From IMG/VR virus record IMGVR_UViG_3300005841_000043, positions 1 through 46,694 of that record: a stretch of 46,694 nucleotides of DNA; one strand, written 5' to 3'. This document shows, in pieces, positions 28,766-36,508 of the stretch (within the stretch, counting starts at the first letter, position 1; every line of letters starts with the position of its first letter). The translations under genes and the position numbers were made by a program. The stretch comes from a virus. The notes below the pieces were generated by a model that was not told the DNA's origin, did no database searches, and was given only the letters and a program-made list of their open reading frames with translations.

Positions 28766-30471
28766 ATCCAATTATCGAGGCCATCGGTCCGACGCGGCCC
28801 AAGGAGCGTCCTCTGGCGGAAATCATCAGCGACGCCGTTGACGCTGGCCTGTCGGACGCCGACATCAAGGCGGCGGTCGCACGCCGCAAGGCCACCGCGC
28901 CACCGGCATTCGCGCTCACGGACTACGCAGGCGAAAACAAGGCCGGCCCGCTGGCACAGGCAACGCAGGCAGCGGACGCCCGCCTGGCGGCCGATCCATT
29001 GGCGGAGGGCGACGTCGTCCTGGAAGACCCGCGGTGGCAACGGCTCACCGGGCACACTCCGGCCGACAACCAGGAGCGCGAACGCCAGGCCCAGGCGCGT
29101 GGCTTCGCGCAATTCGCGGTCGGACAGGCAGCCGGGCCGCTCGTCGGCGGCGGCCTGCAAGCCGCTGGCATGGGCGCCGGCCTATCGAACGTCGCTGGAG
29201 GCGTCGCAGCCGGGGCATTGCCAACGGCCATGGCTGGCGGCTCCCCGACTGACATCATCAAGGACGCGGCGATTGGTGGTGCGCTGCCGGCCATCGGCGG
29301 GGCGCTGGCTGGTGCCGGCCGTGGCATCCAGGCGAGCCGCGGGGCGCAGGCGCGCAGGCTGATCGAGTCCCGCGGCGGAAGCGTCGGCGTCGAAGACAGC
29401 GGGTCTGGCCTGCCTGAGTTCCAGGGGCGCGGGAAGATCACAGACGCGGACATCGGCGACGTATCACGCGAGGCTGGGCGTAAGCTGCTGGCCGAGAATG
29501 ACCGTCGCTTTGACGTCGAAGGCCGCCAGCCGTATCGGGCGGCAACGGCCGAGATTGACAAGGGCCAGGGGCGGAACCTCGCGAGCACAATCCCGCTTCG
29601 GCGTGAGATGATCCGGGTTGCCTCTGACCCATCGACCGACCCGGCGACCCGCAACTTCCTGGAGGGACAGGTCCGCGAGATGGACGCGCAGTTCCCGATC
29701 GACAACGGTCGGCAATACGCGCCGGAGTCGTGGATCAATGGCAAGACGTCGATGCTGTGGCAGCGCGCCAAGCCCGGTCTGCCGTCGGGTGCCGGGTCCG
29801 TCCAGGACGCCAAGATCGGAACCGTGGCAACCGTCGGCCAGAAGCTGCGCGAAGCGGGCCCGTACGCAGACGCCAACCGCAAGTACGCCGAAGCCAAGAA
29901 CGACTCGGGCGACTTCCGTGAAGCTCTCGGGCTGAAGCGAAAGCCATCCCCGGACGAGAATGTCGATGAGCGTCGGGTCGCCAATGTCCTGGCGCGCCGC
30001 GGGCAGAAGACGACCACGGCAGGCATCCAACAGGGCGACGAGCGGCTACAGGAGTTGCTTGACGCGAATCCCGAGTTGGCGCGAGTCGCCGAGGGACCGG
30101 AGTTGCTCAAGGCGAAGGCCGACCTGCAATTCCGCGTCGGCAATCCGGCACACGGCGGAATGCTGGAACGCATCGGCCTACCTGGTGGCGCGCTCCTGGG
30201 CGGCCTCGCCGCTGACATGGCAGGCGGCCACGGCGTCAAGGGCGCCGCGCTCGGCCTGCTGACTGGCCTGACAGCGCAGAACGCGACGCCCATCGCTGGG
30301 CGCCTGCTCTACAACCCGGCCCGCGCTGCGGTGCCTGCCGGCGAAGCCATTGCTGGCGCTGGGCCGCTGGCATCGCAGTACGCCGCCCTCGCAAGCAACC
30401 CAATCATCCAGGCCTATCTCCAGGCCCAGCAGCGCGACAAAGAACGCGCGGCGGCCCTCAACGCCAAGTAA
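28762..30471 (+). CDS. Ejection protein with glycine-rich membrane segments
   Basis: 569 aa, GTG 28762 in GTGA overlap. Residues 1-110 charged and helical; 115-200 glycine/alanine-rich hydrophobic stretches (GQAAGPLVGGGLQAAGMGAG, GGALPAIGGALAGAG) suited to forming a pore or inserting into a membrane; then a soluble middle and another Gly/Ala-rich part about 475-540 (LPGGALLGGLAADMAGGHG). This is the profile of P22 gp16/gp20-like pilot proteins that help DNA cross the envelope. Third of three adjacent candidates. Confidence 0.7.
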   Translation: MNPIIEAIGPTRPKERPLAEIISDAVDAGLSDADIKAAVARRKATAPPAFALTDYAGENKAGPLAQATQAADARLAADPLAEGDVVLEDPRWQRLTGHTPADNQERERQAQARGFAQFAVGQAAGPLVGGGLQAAGMGAGLSNVAGGVAAGALPTAMAGGSPTDIIKDAAIGGALPAIGGALAGAGRGIQASRGAQARRLIESRGGSVGVEDSGSGLPEFQGRGKITDADIGDVSREAGRKLLAENDRRFDVEGRQPYRAATAEIDKGQGRNLASTIPLRREMIRVASDPSTDPATRNFLEGQVREMDAQFPIDNGRQYAPESWINGKTSMLWQRAKPGLPSGAGSVQDAKIGTVATVGQKLREAGPYADANRKYAEAKNDSGDFREALGLKRKPSPDENVDERRVANVLARRGQKTTTAGIQQGDERLQELLDANPELARVAEGPELLKAKADLQFRVGNPAHGGMLERIGLPGGALLGGLAADMAGGHGVKGAALGLLTGLTAQNATPIAGRLLYNPARAAVPAGEAIAGAGPLASQYAALASNPIIQAYLQAQQRDKERAAALNAK

Positions 30472-30480
30472 AGGACGACC

Positions 30481-30882
30481 ATGTCAGCAATCAACGAAGG
30501 CGGTTACACGGTACTTGCCGAACTGGGCTTGGCCACCACAGGCAAGGTCGCAGCGCCGGGCAGCGGGGCGACCATTACCCTGTGGTCAAGCATCGGCAAC
30601 AACCCCGCCGCAGGGAAGGGCTCCCGATACAAGATGCTCGTCATGAACATCTATTCGTCCCACGCCTCCGCGGCGAGCGGCTTGGTTATCTCCGAGTCGT
30701 CCGACAAGGGCGTGACGTGGGATTCGCTTGCCACCGCGTCCGTGAGCGCGACAACTTACACCAAGACATACACGAAGGTCTCCGCGCCTGACGTGAAGGT
30801 GGAGTATACCAACAGCGCGAACGTCCTGACGACCTGGCGTGGCTCGGTCCTGGGCGACCCGATGGAGCGGAGCAACGGATAG
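30481..30882 (+). CDS. Hypothetical tail/virion protein, 133 aa
   Basis: AAAGGA six bases before ATG 30481. Beta-rich Thr/Ser/Ala protein (GGYTVLAELGLATTGKVAAP, KMLVMNIYSSHASAASGLVI, SVSATTYTKTYTKVS). Two genes before the repeat-built fibre; may be a fibre adaptor or small adhesin. Not recognised. Confidence 0.7.
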   Translation: MSAINEGGYTVLAELGLATTGKVAAPGSGATITLWSSIGNNPAAGKGSRYKMLVMNIYSSHASAASGLVISESSDKGVTWDSLATASVSATTYTKTYTKVSAPDVKVEYTNSANVLTTWRGSVLGDPMERSNG

Positions 30883-31142
30883 TGGGCGTCATCCAGGGAC
30901 ATACCGGCGTAGGCGCGGTGCTGTCGCTGTCGGTTAGCGGCGCCAGCGGCAAGACCTCGCACCTAGCCGAGGGTGCGCGGCAGGGAGACGCCGTAACCCT
31001 CTGCAAGGACGTCACGTATATGCCGGCCGGCGACGCGTCGGCGTGCTTCGAGTCGCGCATCACAGTTGACGGCCACGTCGCCCAACTGAGCGGCGACCTG
31101 GCCGGACACACCATCGCCCTGATTCTCGTGAGGCCAACCTAG
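30882..31142 (+). CDS. Hypothetical protein, 86 aa
   Basis: GTG 30882 shares one base with the previous stop. Starts MGVIQGHTGVG; the next protein starts MSVIQGDVGGG, so both share a V-I-Q-G-x-x-G N-terminus. The remainder is beta-rich (AVLSLSVSGASGKTSHLAEG, HTIALILVRPT). Perhaps a fibre partner using the same docking peptide. Confidence 0.7.
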   Translation: MGVIQGHTGVGAVLSLSVSGASGKTSHLAEGARQGDAVTLCKDVTYMPAGDASACFESRITVDGHVAQLSGDLAGHTIALILVRPT

Positions 31143-31143
31143 C

Positions 31144-32847
31144 ATGTCCGTAATCCAGGGAGACGTCGGCGGTGGTGGCACAGACGCCACCATCACGTTC
31201 AGCGACATCACGACCAACGATGTCTCGTCGACCAAGCACGGCTTCATGCCGAAGCTCCCGAATACGGCGACCAAGTTTTGGCGTGACGACGGTACCTACC
31301 AGACCATCTCGGGCGGCGGCGACGCGCTGGTCGCGAACCCCCTGTCCCAGTTCGCCTCGACCACGTCGGCGCAGTTGCGCGGGGTCATCTCCGATGAGAC
31401 TGGCTCGGGCGTTGCGGTGTTCGCGACGTCGCCAACACTGGTCACCCCTGTCCTCGGAGTCGCCACCGCCACGTCGCTGAACAAGGTCGCGGTGACTGCC
31501 CCGGCGACATCGTCCACCCTCACGATCCAGGACGGCTTCACGCTGACGGTGACCGGCAATGCCAGCGTCAGCGGGACGCACACCGGGACATCCAGCGGGA
31601 CGAATACGGGCGACGTCGCGAACACGGCGCTGACCACGTCGTCCCTCGCGCAGTTCGCGTCAACGACGTCGGCCGAAATGCGGACCCTGCTCTCTGACGA
31701 GACCGGTACCGGCGTCGCGGTGTTTGCTACCAGCCCCACGCTGGTCACCCCGACACTTGGGGCTGCGACGGTCACCACGGTCAACAAGGTCACGGTCACC
31801 GCGCCCGCAACCGGCTCGACACTTACGATCGCTGACGGCAAGACGCTGACCGTGTCGAACGACGCGACGGTCTCTGGCACCAACACCGGCGACCAGACCA
31901 TCAGCGACGCGACCATCAGCACGTCGGATATCACCACCAACAACTTCACTACCGCGAAGCACGGCTTTGTCCCCAAGGGGACGAATATCGGCAACTTCCT
32001 GAAGGACGACGGGACTTGGGCGGCCCCCGCTGGAGGCGGCGACGCGCTCACGACCAACACGCTTGCGCAGTTCGCGTCAACGACATCGGCTCAGCTGGCC
32101 GGGGTCATCTCGAATGAGACCGGCAGCGGTTCGCTGGTGTTCGCGACGAGCCCAACCCTCGTGACGCCTGCCTTGGGCGTCGCCAGCGCAACGACCATCA
32201 ACAAGGTGACCGTCACGGCGCCTGCGACGGGCTCCACGCTGACCATTCAGGACGGCTTCACGCTGACCGTCTCGGCGAACGCCACCGTCAGCGGCACGAA
32301 CACCGGTGACGTGGCGAATACCGCCGTCACAACGGGCAAGCTGTCCCAGTTCGCGGCCACCAGTAGTTCCGAACTGGCCGGCGTCGTCAGCGACGAAACC
32401 GGGTCGGGCTCGCTGGTATTCGCTACCTCGCCGACGCTCGTTACCCCGACACTGGGCGTGGCATCTGCCACCTCGCTGGCCCTTGGCAACGGCAACATCA
32501 CTGCCGCCAAGCAGGTCTGTTTCAACGGCGTTGTCGCGGGCGGGAACAAGACCGGGGCAACGCAGAACCTTGCCGACTGGACGGCGGGCTCTGCCTGTAC
32601 GATCACGTTGACTGGGAATTGCACCGGAACATCGACGATGACGTCGCCGACCGGCGTGTCGAGGCTGACTCTGATCATCCTCCAGGACGGCACCGGGTCG
32701 CGCACGATTTCGACCTGGCCGGCTACCGTGAAATGGGTCGGCGGAACCGTCCCAACGCTGTCAACTGCCGCGAGTGCGATCGATATCATCACGTTTTTGT
32801 GGAACGGCACGAACTACTTCGGGATGGCCGGGATAGGGTTCGCCTAA
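31144..32847 (+). CDS. Repeat-built tail fibre, 567 aa
   Basis: Four copies of a long unit, each with a 49-residue core: L-(S/A)-Q-F-A-S-T-T-S-A-x.., S-D-E-T-G-S-G-x-x-V-F-A-T-S-P-T-L-V-T-P-x-L-G, T-x-N-K-V; between them T-V-x-A-P-A-T-x-S-T-L-T-I-Q/A-D-G linkers. Such Thr/Ser/Gly repeats are typical of trimeric fibre shafts. The C-terminal 110 residues (KQVCFNGVVAGGNKTGATQN, then IILQDGTGSRTISTWPATVK) are unique and form the tip. Copies 1-4 differ by many substitutions, so they are old duplications. Confidence 0.8.
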   Translation: MSVIQGDVGGGGTDATITFSDITTNDVSSTKHGFMPKLPNTATKFWRDDGTYQTISGGGDALVANPLSQFASTTSAQLRGVISDETGSGVAVFATSPTLVTPVLGVATATSLNKVAVTAPATSSTLTIQDGFTLTVTGNASVSGTHTGTSSGTNTGDVANTALTTSSLAQFASTTSAEMRTLLSDETGTGVAVFATSPTLVTPTLGAATVTTVNKVTVTAPATGSTLTIADGKTLTVSNDATVSGTNTGDQTISDATISTSDITTNNFTTAKHGFVPKGTNIGNFLKDDGTWAAPAGGGDALTTNTLAQFASTTSAQLAGVISNETGSGSLVFATSPTLVTPALGVASATTINKVTVTAPATGSTLTIQDGFTLTVSANATVSGTNTGDVANTAVTTGKLSQFAATSSSELAGVVSDETGSGSLVFATSPTLVTPTLGVASATSLALGNGNITAAKQVCFNGVVAGGNKTGATQNLADWTAGSACTITLTGNCTGTSTMTSPTGVSRLTLIILQDGTGSRTISTWPATVKWVGGTVPTLSTAASAIDIITFLWNGTNYFGMAGIGFA

Positions 32848-32850
32848 GCC

Positions 32851-33390
32851 GTGGCGACGAACCTCAAGAACACCTCGTCGACCCGCATCTCGGCCTATAC
32901 GGCGACGGGCGGCGGCGCGGCCATCACCGTCATCAACGACGGCGACTATCCGCCAACGTCGAGCACCGACAGCGCGCGTTCCTGGGACTCGTACCACGGC
33001 GCCGTCCTGGAAACCGACGACTGGGTGGGATACACGTTCCCGACCGACTACACCTGGTCCCAGGTCGTCTTCCAAGAGGGGAAGGAATACGCGGACGGGG
33101 GGTACTTCATCGGCGACCCTCATATCGAGGTGCGCGTATCTGGCGTGTGGACGACCGTGTCGGGCTCGTCGATCACGCCGTCCTATCCCGGCGCCCCGAA
33201 CAGCGTGAATTTCGAGAGCTATCAGTTCGACTTCACGCCCATCACCGGCGACGGCATCAGAATTCGCGGCGTCCCGGGGAACTTCGGCGGCGCGTCACCG
33301 TCGTTCATCTCCTGCGGCGAGCTTGATGTGTTCGGCGACGTCCCTGGTGCGGCTACCAATGATGCCTTGTTCTTCGGGATGGGAGTATGA
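32851..33390 (+). CDS. Discoidin/F5-8C-like adhesin, 179 aa
   Basis: GTG 32851. Galactose-binding beta-sandwich pattern: DSYHGAVLETDDWVGYTFPT, WSQVVFQEGKEY, the strand HIEVRVSGVWTTVSG, YQFDFTPITGDGIRIRGVPG and the terminal GELDVFG, which match F5/8 type C (discoidin) domains. N-terminal A-x-N-x-x-N-T-S-S-T-R-I also fits. Likely binds host surface sugar, working with the adjacent fibre. Confidence 0.75.
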   Translation: MATNLKNTSSTRISAYTATGGGAAITVINDGDYPPTSSTDSARSWDSYHGAVLETDDWVGYTFPTDYTWSQVVFQEGKEYADGGYFIGDPHIEVRVSGVWTTVSGSSITPSYPGAPNSVNFESYQFDFTPITGDGIRIRGVPGNFGGASPSFISCGELDVFGDVPGAATNDALFFGMGV

Positions 33391-33397
33391 TCTGACC

Positions 33398-33592
33398 ATG
33401 TTTGACCGAATCATGTTGTTCCTGGGTGGATCGACCGCCGCCATCGGCATCTCCCTTCAGGGAATGTCGCTGCCCGATGGCGGACACGCGTTCGGCATCA
33501 AGCTCGCAGCTATCATCTGCGCGGGCGTGAGCGCCGGGTGTCTGGCCATCTCTCCGTCGGTGCGAGGTAGCGCCAAGGACAAGGCCCCGTAG
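33398..33592 (+). CDS. Small membrane protein, holin candidate, 64 aa
   Basis: Two hydrophobic helices: IMLFLGGSTAAIGISLQGM and GIKLAAIICAGVSAGCLAIS, with a charged C-terminus (RGSAKDKAP). ATG 33398 is chosen since the upstream extension lies in the adhesin gene. Size and layout suit a class II holin; the next gene also encodes a membrane protein, so this pair may form a second lysis module distant from the endolysin. Confidence 0.65.
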   Translation: MFDRIMLFLGGSTAAIGISLQGMSLPDGGHAFGIKLAAIICAGVSAGCLAISPSVRGSAKDKAP

Positions 33593-33595
33593 CAG

Positions 33596-33952
33596 ATGCG
33601 GACGCCGATGCGCATCGTCGACCCGCGCGGCGCGCCCGAGCCCGTTCCGAAGGTCACGCCAGACCACTGGGTCACAGCCAAGAACACCATCCTGGCGGGA
33701 GTCATGTCGCTGCTGACGGCGGCGGCTGGCATCATCGGCTCCCACTTGGGCGGGGCGACCAAGGACGACATCCGCGGCCTGCGCCAGGACATGGCCGACC
33801 GCGCCCTGGACGACGCAACGGCGCACTCGGCCATCTGGGTCCAGATGAACGCGCTCCAGGCGCGGGCGAACACCGTGGACCCATCGCCGCAGCCGCGAGT
33901 GCAAAGAAAGCCGCGGCGCCCCCCTGGACCTGATACACAATCGACCCCATGA
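33596..33952 (+). CDS. Single-helix membrane protein, 118 aa
   Basis: Soluble N-terminus, one transmembrane helix (TILAGVMSLLTAAAGIIGSH, about residues 31-50), then a charged segment (DDIRGLRQDMADRALDDATA) with coiled-coil character and a basic proline-rich tail. Could be a holin partner, antiholin or inner-membrane spanin. Not recognised. Confidence 0.65.
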   Translation: MRTPMRIVDPRGAPEPVPKVTPDHWVTAKNTILAGVMSLLTAAAGIIGSHLGGATKDDIRGLRQDMADRALDDATAHSAIWVQMNALQARANTVDPSPQPRVQRKPRRPPGPDTQSTP

Positions 33953-33977
33953 TCCACCCAGACAACAACGAGGGCTC

Positions 33978-34340
33978 GTGACCAATGGCGCAAACAACGG
34001 AACGGGTGGCAGGGGGCGTGATTCGACGAGTGCGGCAGCTGATGAAGCGGCGCGAGCCGCATACTACGACCAGCTCGCGCGCACCTCGGACGCCCTCCGC
34101 ACTCTCCTTGATACCTTCGGCGAAACTCTCCGCCGCTCGCGAGGAGTTGAGGCTATTGACCGACGACCTACGGACCGCGAAATCGCGCTACAACTGCGGC
34201 TGACGTCCTCGACGTTCCTGGACATCGCCCAGGTGCTCGACGAGGAGCCGGTGCGAGTCCGCTCGTCGGACGAAATCACGACCGCGACGAAGCGAATCAA
34301 GCGGCGCGGTGACTCTGAGCCAGGGCGGAAACGGTCGTGA
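33978..34340 (+). CDS. Hypothetical helical protein, 120 aa
   Basis: GTG 33978. Helical and charged (SAAADEAARAAYYDQLARTS, LRTLLDTFGETLRRSRG, IALQLRLTSSTFLDIAQVLD) with a basic tail. No membrane segment. Overlaps the next gene by four bases (GTGA). Unknown function. Confidence 0.7.
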   Translation: MTNGANNGTGGRGRDSTSAAADEAARAAYYDQLARTSDALRTLLDTFGETLRRSRGVEAIDRRPTDREIALQLRLTSSTFLDIAQVLDEEPVRVRSSDEITTATKRIKRRGDSEPGRKRS

Positions 34341-34756
34341 CCATTCCGCCCGATGACGACGTCGAAATCTGGGACGTGTCCGCCGTCATCGACCAGGGGA
34401 ACGACTTCGACATCGAGGCGCCCACGCTGGTCGAAGTGAGGCGCATCTGCCCCGGGTGCGGCGGTGACAGGATTGCCCTCGAAGAGACAGACCAGCCGCC
34501 GTCATCCCACGCGCAGGCATGGCGCTGCGGCCCGCTCGTCAACGGACGTCCGTCGTACCCCGAGGGCGCGTGCCGTGGCAACCAGACTTGGTACTGGTGT
34601 CGGGCGTCCATCGAGTACGGCCACCGGGGCACGCTCATCATCATCAGCAAGCCCGACGAGGGCGGCATGATCGTGATGTTCTTCCCGGACCGCCGAATCA
34701 CCCCGCGTCCCGTCGCCATCGAGCGCCGTGGACTTCCGCCCGGACGACCAAGATGA
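34337..34756 (+). CDS. Zinc-site hypothetical protein, 139 aa
   Basis: GTG 34337. An acidic start (PPDDDVEIWDVSAVIDQGND) is followed by two Cys pairs, CPGC (38-41) and later C64, C79 and C88 around WRCGPLVNG and NQTWYWCR, then beta-strands (GTLIIISKPDEGGMIVMFFP). Likely a zinc-stabilised beta protein, perhaps a tail or regulatory protein; not recognised. Confidence 0.7.
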   Translation: MTIPPDDDVEIWDVSAVIDQGNDFDIEAPTLVEVRRICPGCGGDRIALEETDQPPSSHAQAWRCGPLVNGRPSYPEGACRGNQTWYWCRASIEYGHRGTLIIISKPDEGGMIVMFFPDRRITPRPVAIERRGLPPGRPR

Positions 34757-34767
34757 AAGGACCGACC

Positions 34768-35337
34768 ATGAAACGCTACCTAGTTCTCGCGCTCGTCCTG
34801 CTCGCATCATGCGGGACCGTCGCCGATGAGCCTGTCACCGCTACCGAGTCCGCCGCGATATGGACCGGAGAAGACACCTTCATAAACGGCCACATCTTCT
34901 GTGGGAACCTGGGTTGGTATCCCAAGCAAACGGTCTATCAGACCGCGCACGCTCCATATCCGTTTACGTTTTCCACGCGGTTTTACGCGTGGGGCGCGTC
35001 TCCAGGGGTTGTGAATTACAACCTGATGGTCCTGGTGTGCCCAGCTACCGCCACGCTCTACTCGGGCGGCGACGGCGGCTGGTACAGCCACGCTGCGCTC
35101 ACGTCGTGCTCCATCTACACCAAGCGCGCCGGTGTCAACGACTGGTCATATGATTCGGATGTCAGCGTAAGGGCGTACAATGCAGTCTACTACCCAAACG
35201 ATGGGGCCAACGGGACGTGGGGTTTGATTATTGACTGGTACGGCGGCGGCTCCGGGACTCACGACCTGTGGAATTCGTGCGGGTTCGCGGACGGAGTCGG
35301 CGGCTCGCTCTGGTACACTTTCTACTCGCCGATTTGA
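34768..35337 (+). CDS. Secreted lipoprotein, 189 aa
   Basis: ATG 34768 has AAAGGA six bases upstream. Signal peptide MKRYLVLALVLLASC with a clean lipobox (L-L-A-S-C), so the mature protein is probably anchored to the membrane or outer membrane of the host. The mature part is aromatic and beta-rich with several Cys (HIFCGNLGWYPKQTV, NYNLMVLVCPAT, GVGGSLWYTFYS). Virus-encoded lipoproteins often modify the host surface or block superinfection; no homology known here. Sits at the end of the late genes, typical of cargo genes. Confidence 0.8.
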   Translation: MKRYLVLALVLLASCGTVADEPVTATESAAIWTGEDTFINGHIFCGNLGWYPKQTVYQTAHAPYPFTFSTRFYAWGASPGVVNYNLMVLVCPATATLYSGGDGGWYSHAALTSCSIYTKRAGVNDWSYDSDVSVRAYNAVYYPNDGANGTWGLIIDWYGGGSGTHDLWNSCGFADGVGGSLWYTFYSPI

Positions 35338-35348
35338 GGGGGATTCCA

Positions 35349-35573
35349 ATGCTCAACAAGCTCGCGTCCGTTTCCTTCATCATCGCGCTCGCGGCGTGTT
35401 CGTTCGCGGCCACGGCTGCATTCGCTATCGCGCTTGCCACGCCAGTCGCGACAGCGACGTCCGGTCTGTTGGCTCCCAGGTGCGTCCCGGCGTGCAAGGC
35501 CGGCTACCACTGCGTCCAACTCAACAGCCAGCCAGGCGGGCCGATTCTGCCGCCCATCTGTGTACCGAACTGA
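35349..35573 (+). CDS. Secreted Cys-rich peptide, 74 aa
   Basis: GAGGGGG seven bases before ATG 35349. Signal peptide (LNKLASVSFIIALAACSFAA) and a mature part with C-x3-C-x5-C and a final Cys (CVPACKAGYHCVQLNSQPG then PICVPN), a C-x-P-x-C-x-x-G-Y-x-C pattern like cysteine-rich modules of secreted proteins. Function unknown; probably cargo acting outside the cell or in the envelope. Confidence 0.65.
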   Translation: MLNKLASVSFIIALAACSFAATAAFAIALATPVATATSGLLAPRCVPACKAGYHCVQLNSQPGGPILPPICVPN

Positions 35574-35812
35574 TGACGCACGACCAGCTCGCCGCCATCG
35601 AAGGCATCATCGTGACGACGGCCAAGGGCGTCTCGTACTTCTACCCGCCCGCCACCCCGCTGGTGACCGCCATTCGCGGGCTCATCGAGGCAGCCGAGGA
35701 GCACGGCATCATCCCGACGGAGCTGCCAGAGGGACAACTTGCGGCGATTGCGGCGGGCATGGCGGCAGCGCGGGCGAGCGCGATTACGAGCGACCGGGCG
35801 CGGCGGAAGTAG
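35573..35812 (+). CDS. Hypothetical helical protein, 79 aa
   Basis: ATG 35573 overlaps the previous stop (TGATG). Helical (HDQLAAIEGIIVTTAKGVSY, PLVTAIRGLIEAAEEHGI), with an acidic centre. It is the last rightward gene and its end overlaps the end of the leftward operon by 29 bases; no terminator is seen between them. Confidence 0.7.
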   Translation: MTHDQLAAIEGIIVTTAKGVSYFYPPATPLVTAIRGLIEAAEEHGIIPTELPEGQLAAIAAGMAAARASAITSDRARRK

Positions 35813-36152
35813 CAGCGCGCACCTCTTCGACGGGGATTCCACGGGCTCTGGCCCGCTTGACCATGTCGGCCGTGCCGACGCCACCTGGGAACGCGATGAG
35901 AAGGCGCAGCGGAAGGGCAGCGATGACGGCGTTCCGCCTTGGTCCGGCACCCTTGCCGTAGCTATCCCAGCGCGCGGGTACCCTGATCACATCGCGCCCT
36001 CGGCTGCGGGCGTAGAAGTCGGCCATGGAGTCCGCTCCCTTTGCGTCGCCATGAACGATGACGTCGCCCTTCAGGACCAACCTGTCCAGTATCGCCACGA
36101 GCAGGTCGGTATCCGAGAAGTCACGCCCGCCGCAGACCGCAACGAACGTCAT
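35784..36152 (-). CDS. SLOG-fold YspA-like (DUF2493) protein
   Basis: 122 aa. Starts MTFVAVCGGRDFSDTDLLVA, then VIVHGDAKGADSMADFYA, VIRVPARWDSYGKGAGPRRN and LLIAFPGGVGTADMVKRARA: the classic GGRDF, HG-x-A-x-G-A-D, A-x-W-x-x-Y-G-x-x-A-G-P-x-R-N and F-P-G-G-x-G-T blocks of the YspA/DUF2493 branch of the SLOG superfamily, a Rossmann-like nucleotide-binding fold. SLOG proteins sense or process nucleotide-derived ligands; some act in phage-host conflict. Last gene of the leftward operon. Confidence 0.88.
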   Translation of the reverse strand: MTFVAVCGGRDFSDTDLLVAILDRLVLKGDVIVHGDAKGADSMADFYARSRGRDVIRVPARWDSYGKGAGPRRNAVIAALPLRLLIAFPGGVGTADMVKRARARGIPVEEVRAATSAAPGRS

Positions 36153-36508
36153 CAGCCCCTCCGTTTCGCGCGCTTCGCCAGGGCCGACAGGGCAGCGTCA
36201 AGCTCGGGCGGCGCCCATTGCCGCACCCCCACGGCGGCAAGCGCATCGTCAACGGTCATGACCTTGCGCCAGTGGTCGGGGTAGTCCGCCGCCATCCGCC
36301 GTTCATTCTCTGACCTGTCGTGCGATGACGGCGCCTGTACCGGGTCCTTCACCTCGATGAAGACGGGCGCCTTGGTGACAACGTGCCTGGCCAGCAGGTC
36401 GAAGCCGATTGCGCCCAGCGCGTGCACGTCCGTCACGATGGTCACCTTGCGTAGCTCCCGGGCGATGGCTGTGTGATTGCCGTCCCGTTTGCGCCGGTAG
36501 AAGCTCAC
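36152..36508 (-). CDS. VRR-NUC-like nuclease
   Basis: 118 aa; GTG 36508 in GTGA overlap. Begins SFYRRKRDGNHTAIARELRK, then GAIGFDLLARHVVTKAPVFI and EVKDPVQAPSSHD. The layout (basic R-x-x-R-D-x-N start, Asp in G-F-D, then E-V-K) matches PD-(D/E)XK VRR-NUC and phage nuclease families, with likely catalytic Asp of GFD and E-x-K. May process replication or recombination intermediates. The next gene start overlaps its stop. Confidence 0.75.
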   Translation of the reverse strand: MSFYRRKRDGNHTAIARELRKVTIVTDVHALGAIGFDLLARHVVTKAPVFIEVKDPVQAPSSHDRSENERRMAADYPDHWRKVMTVDDALAAVGVRQWAPPELDAALSALAKRAKRRG

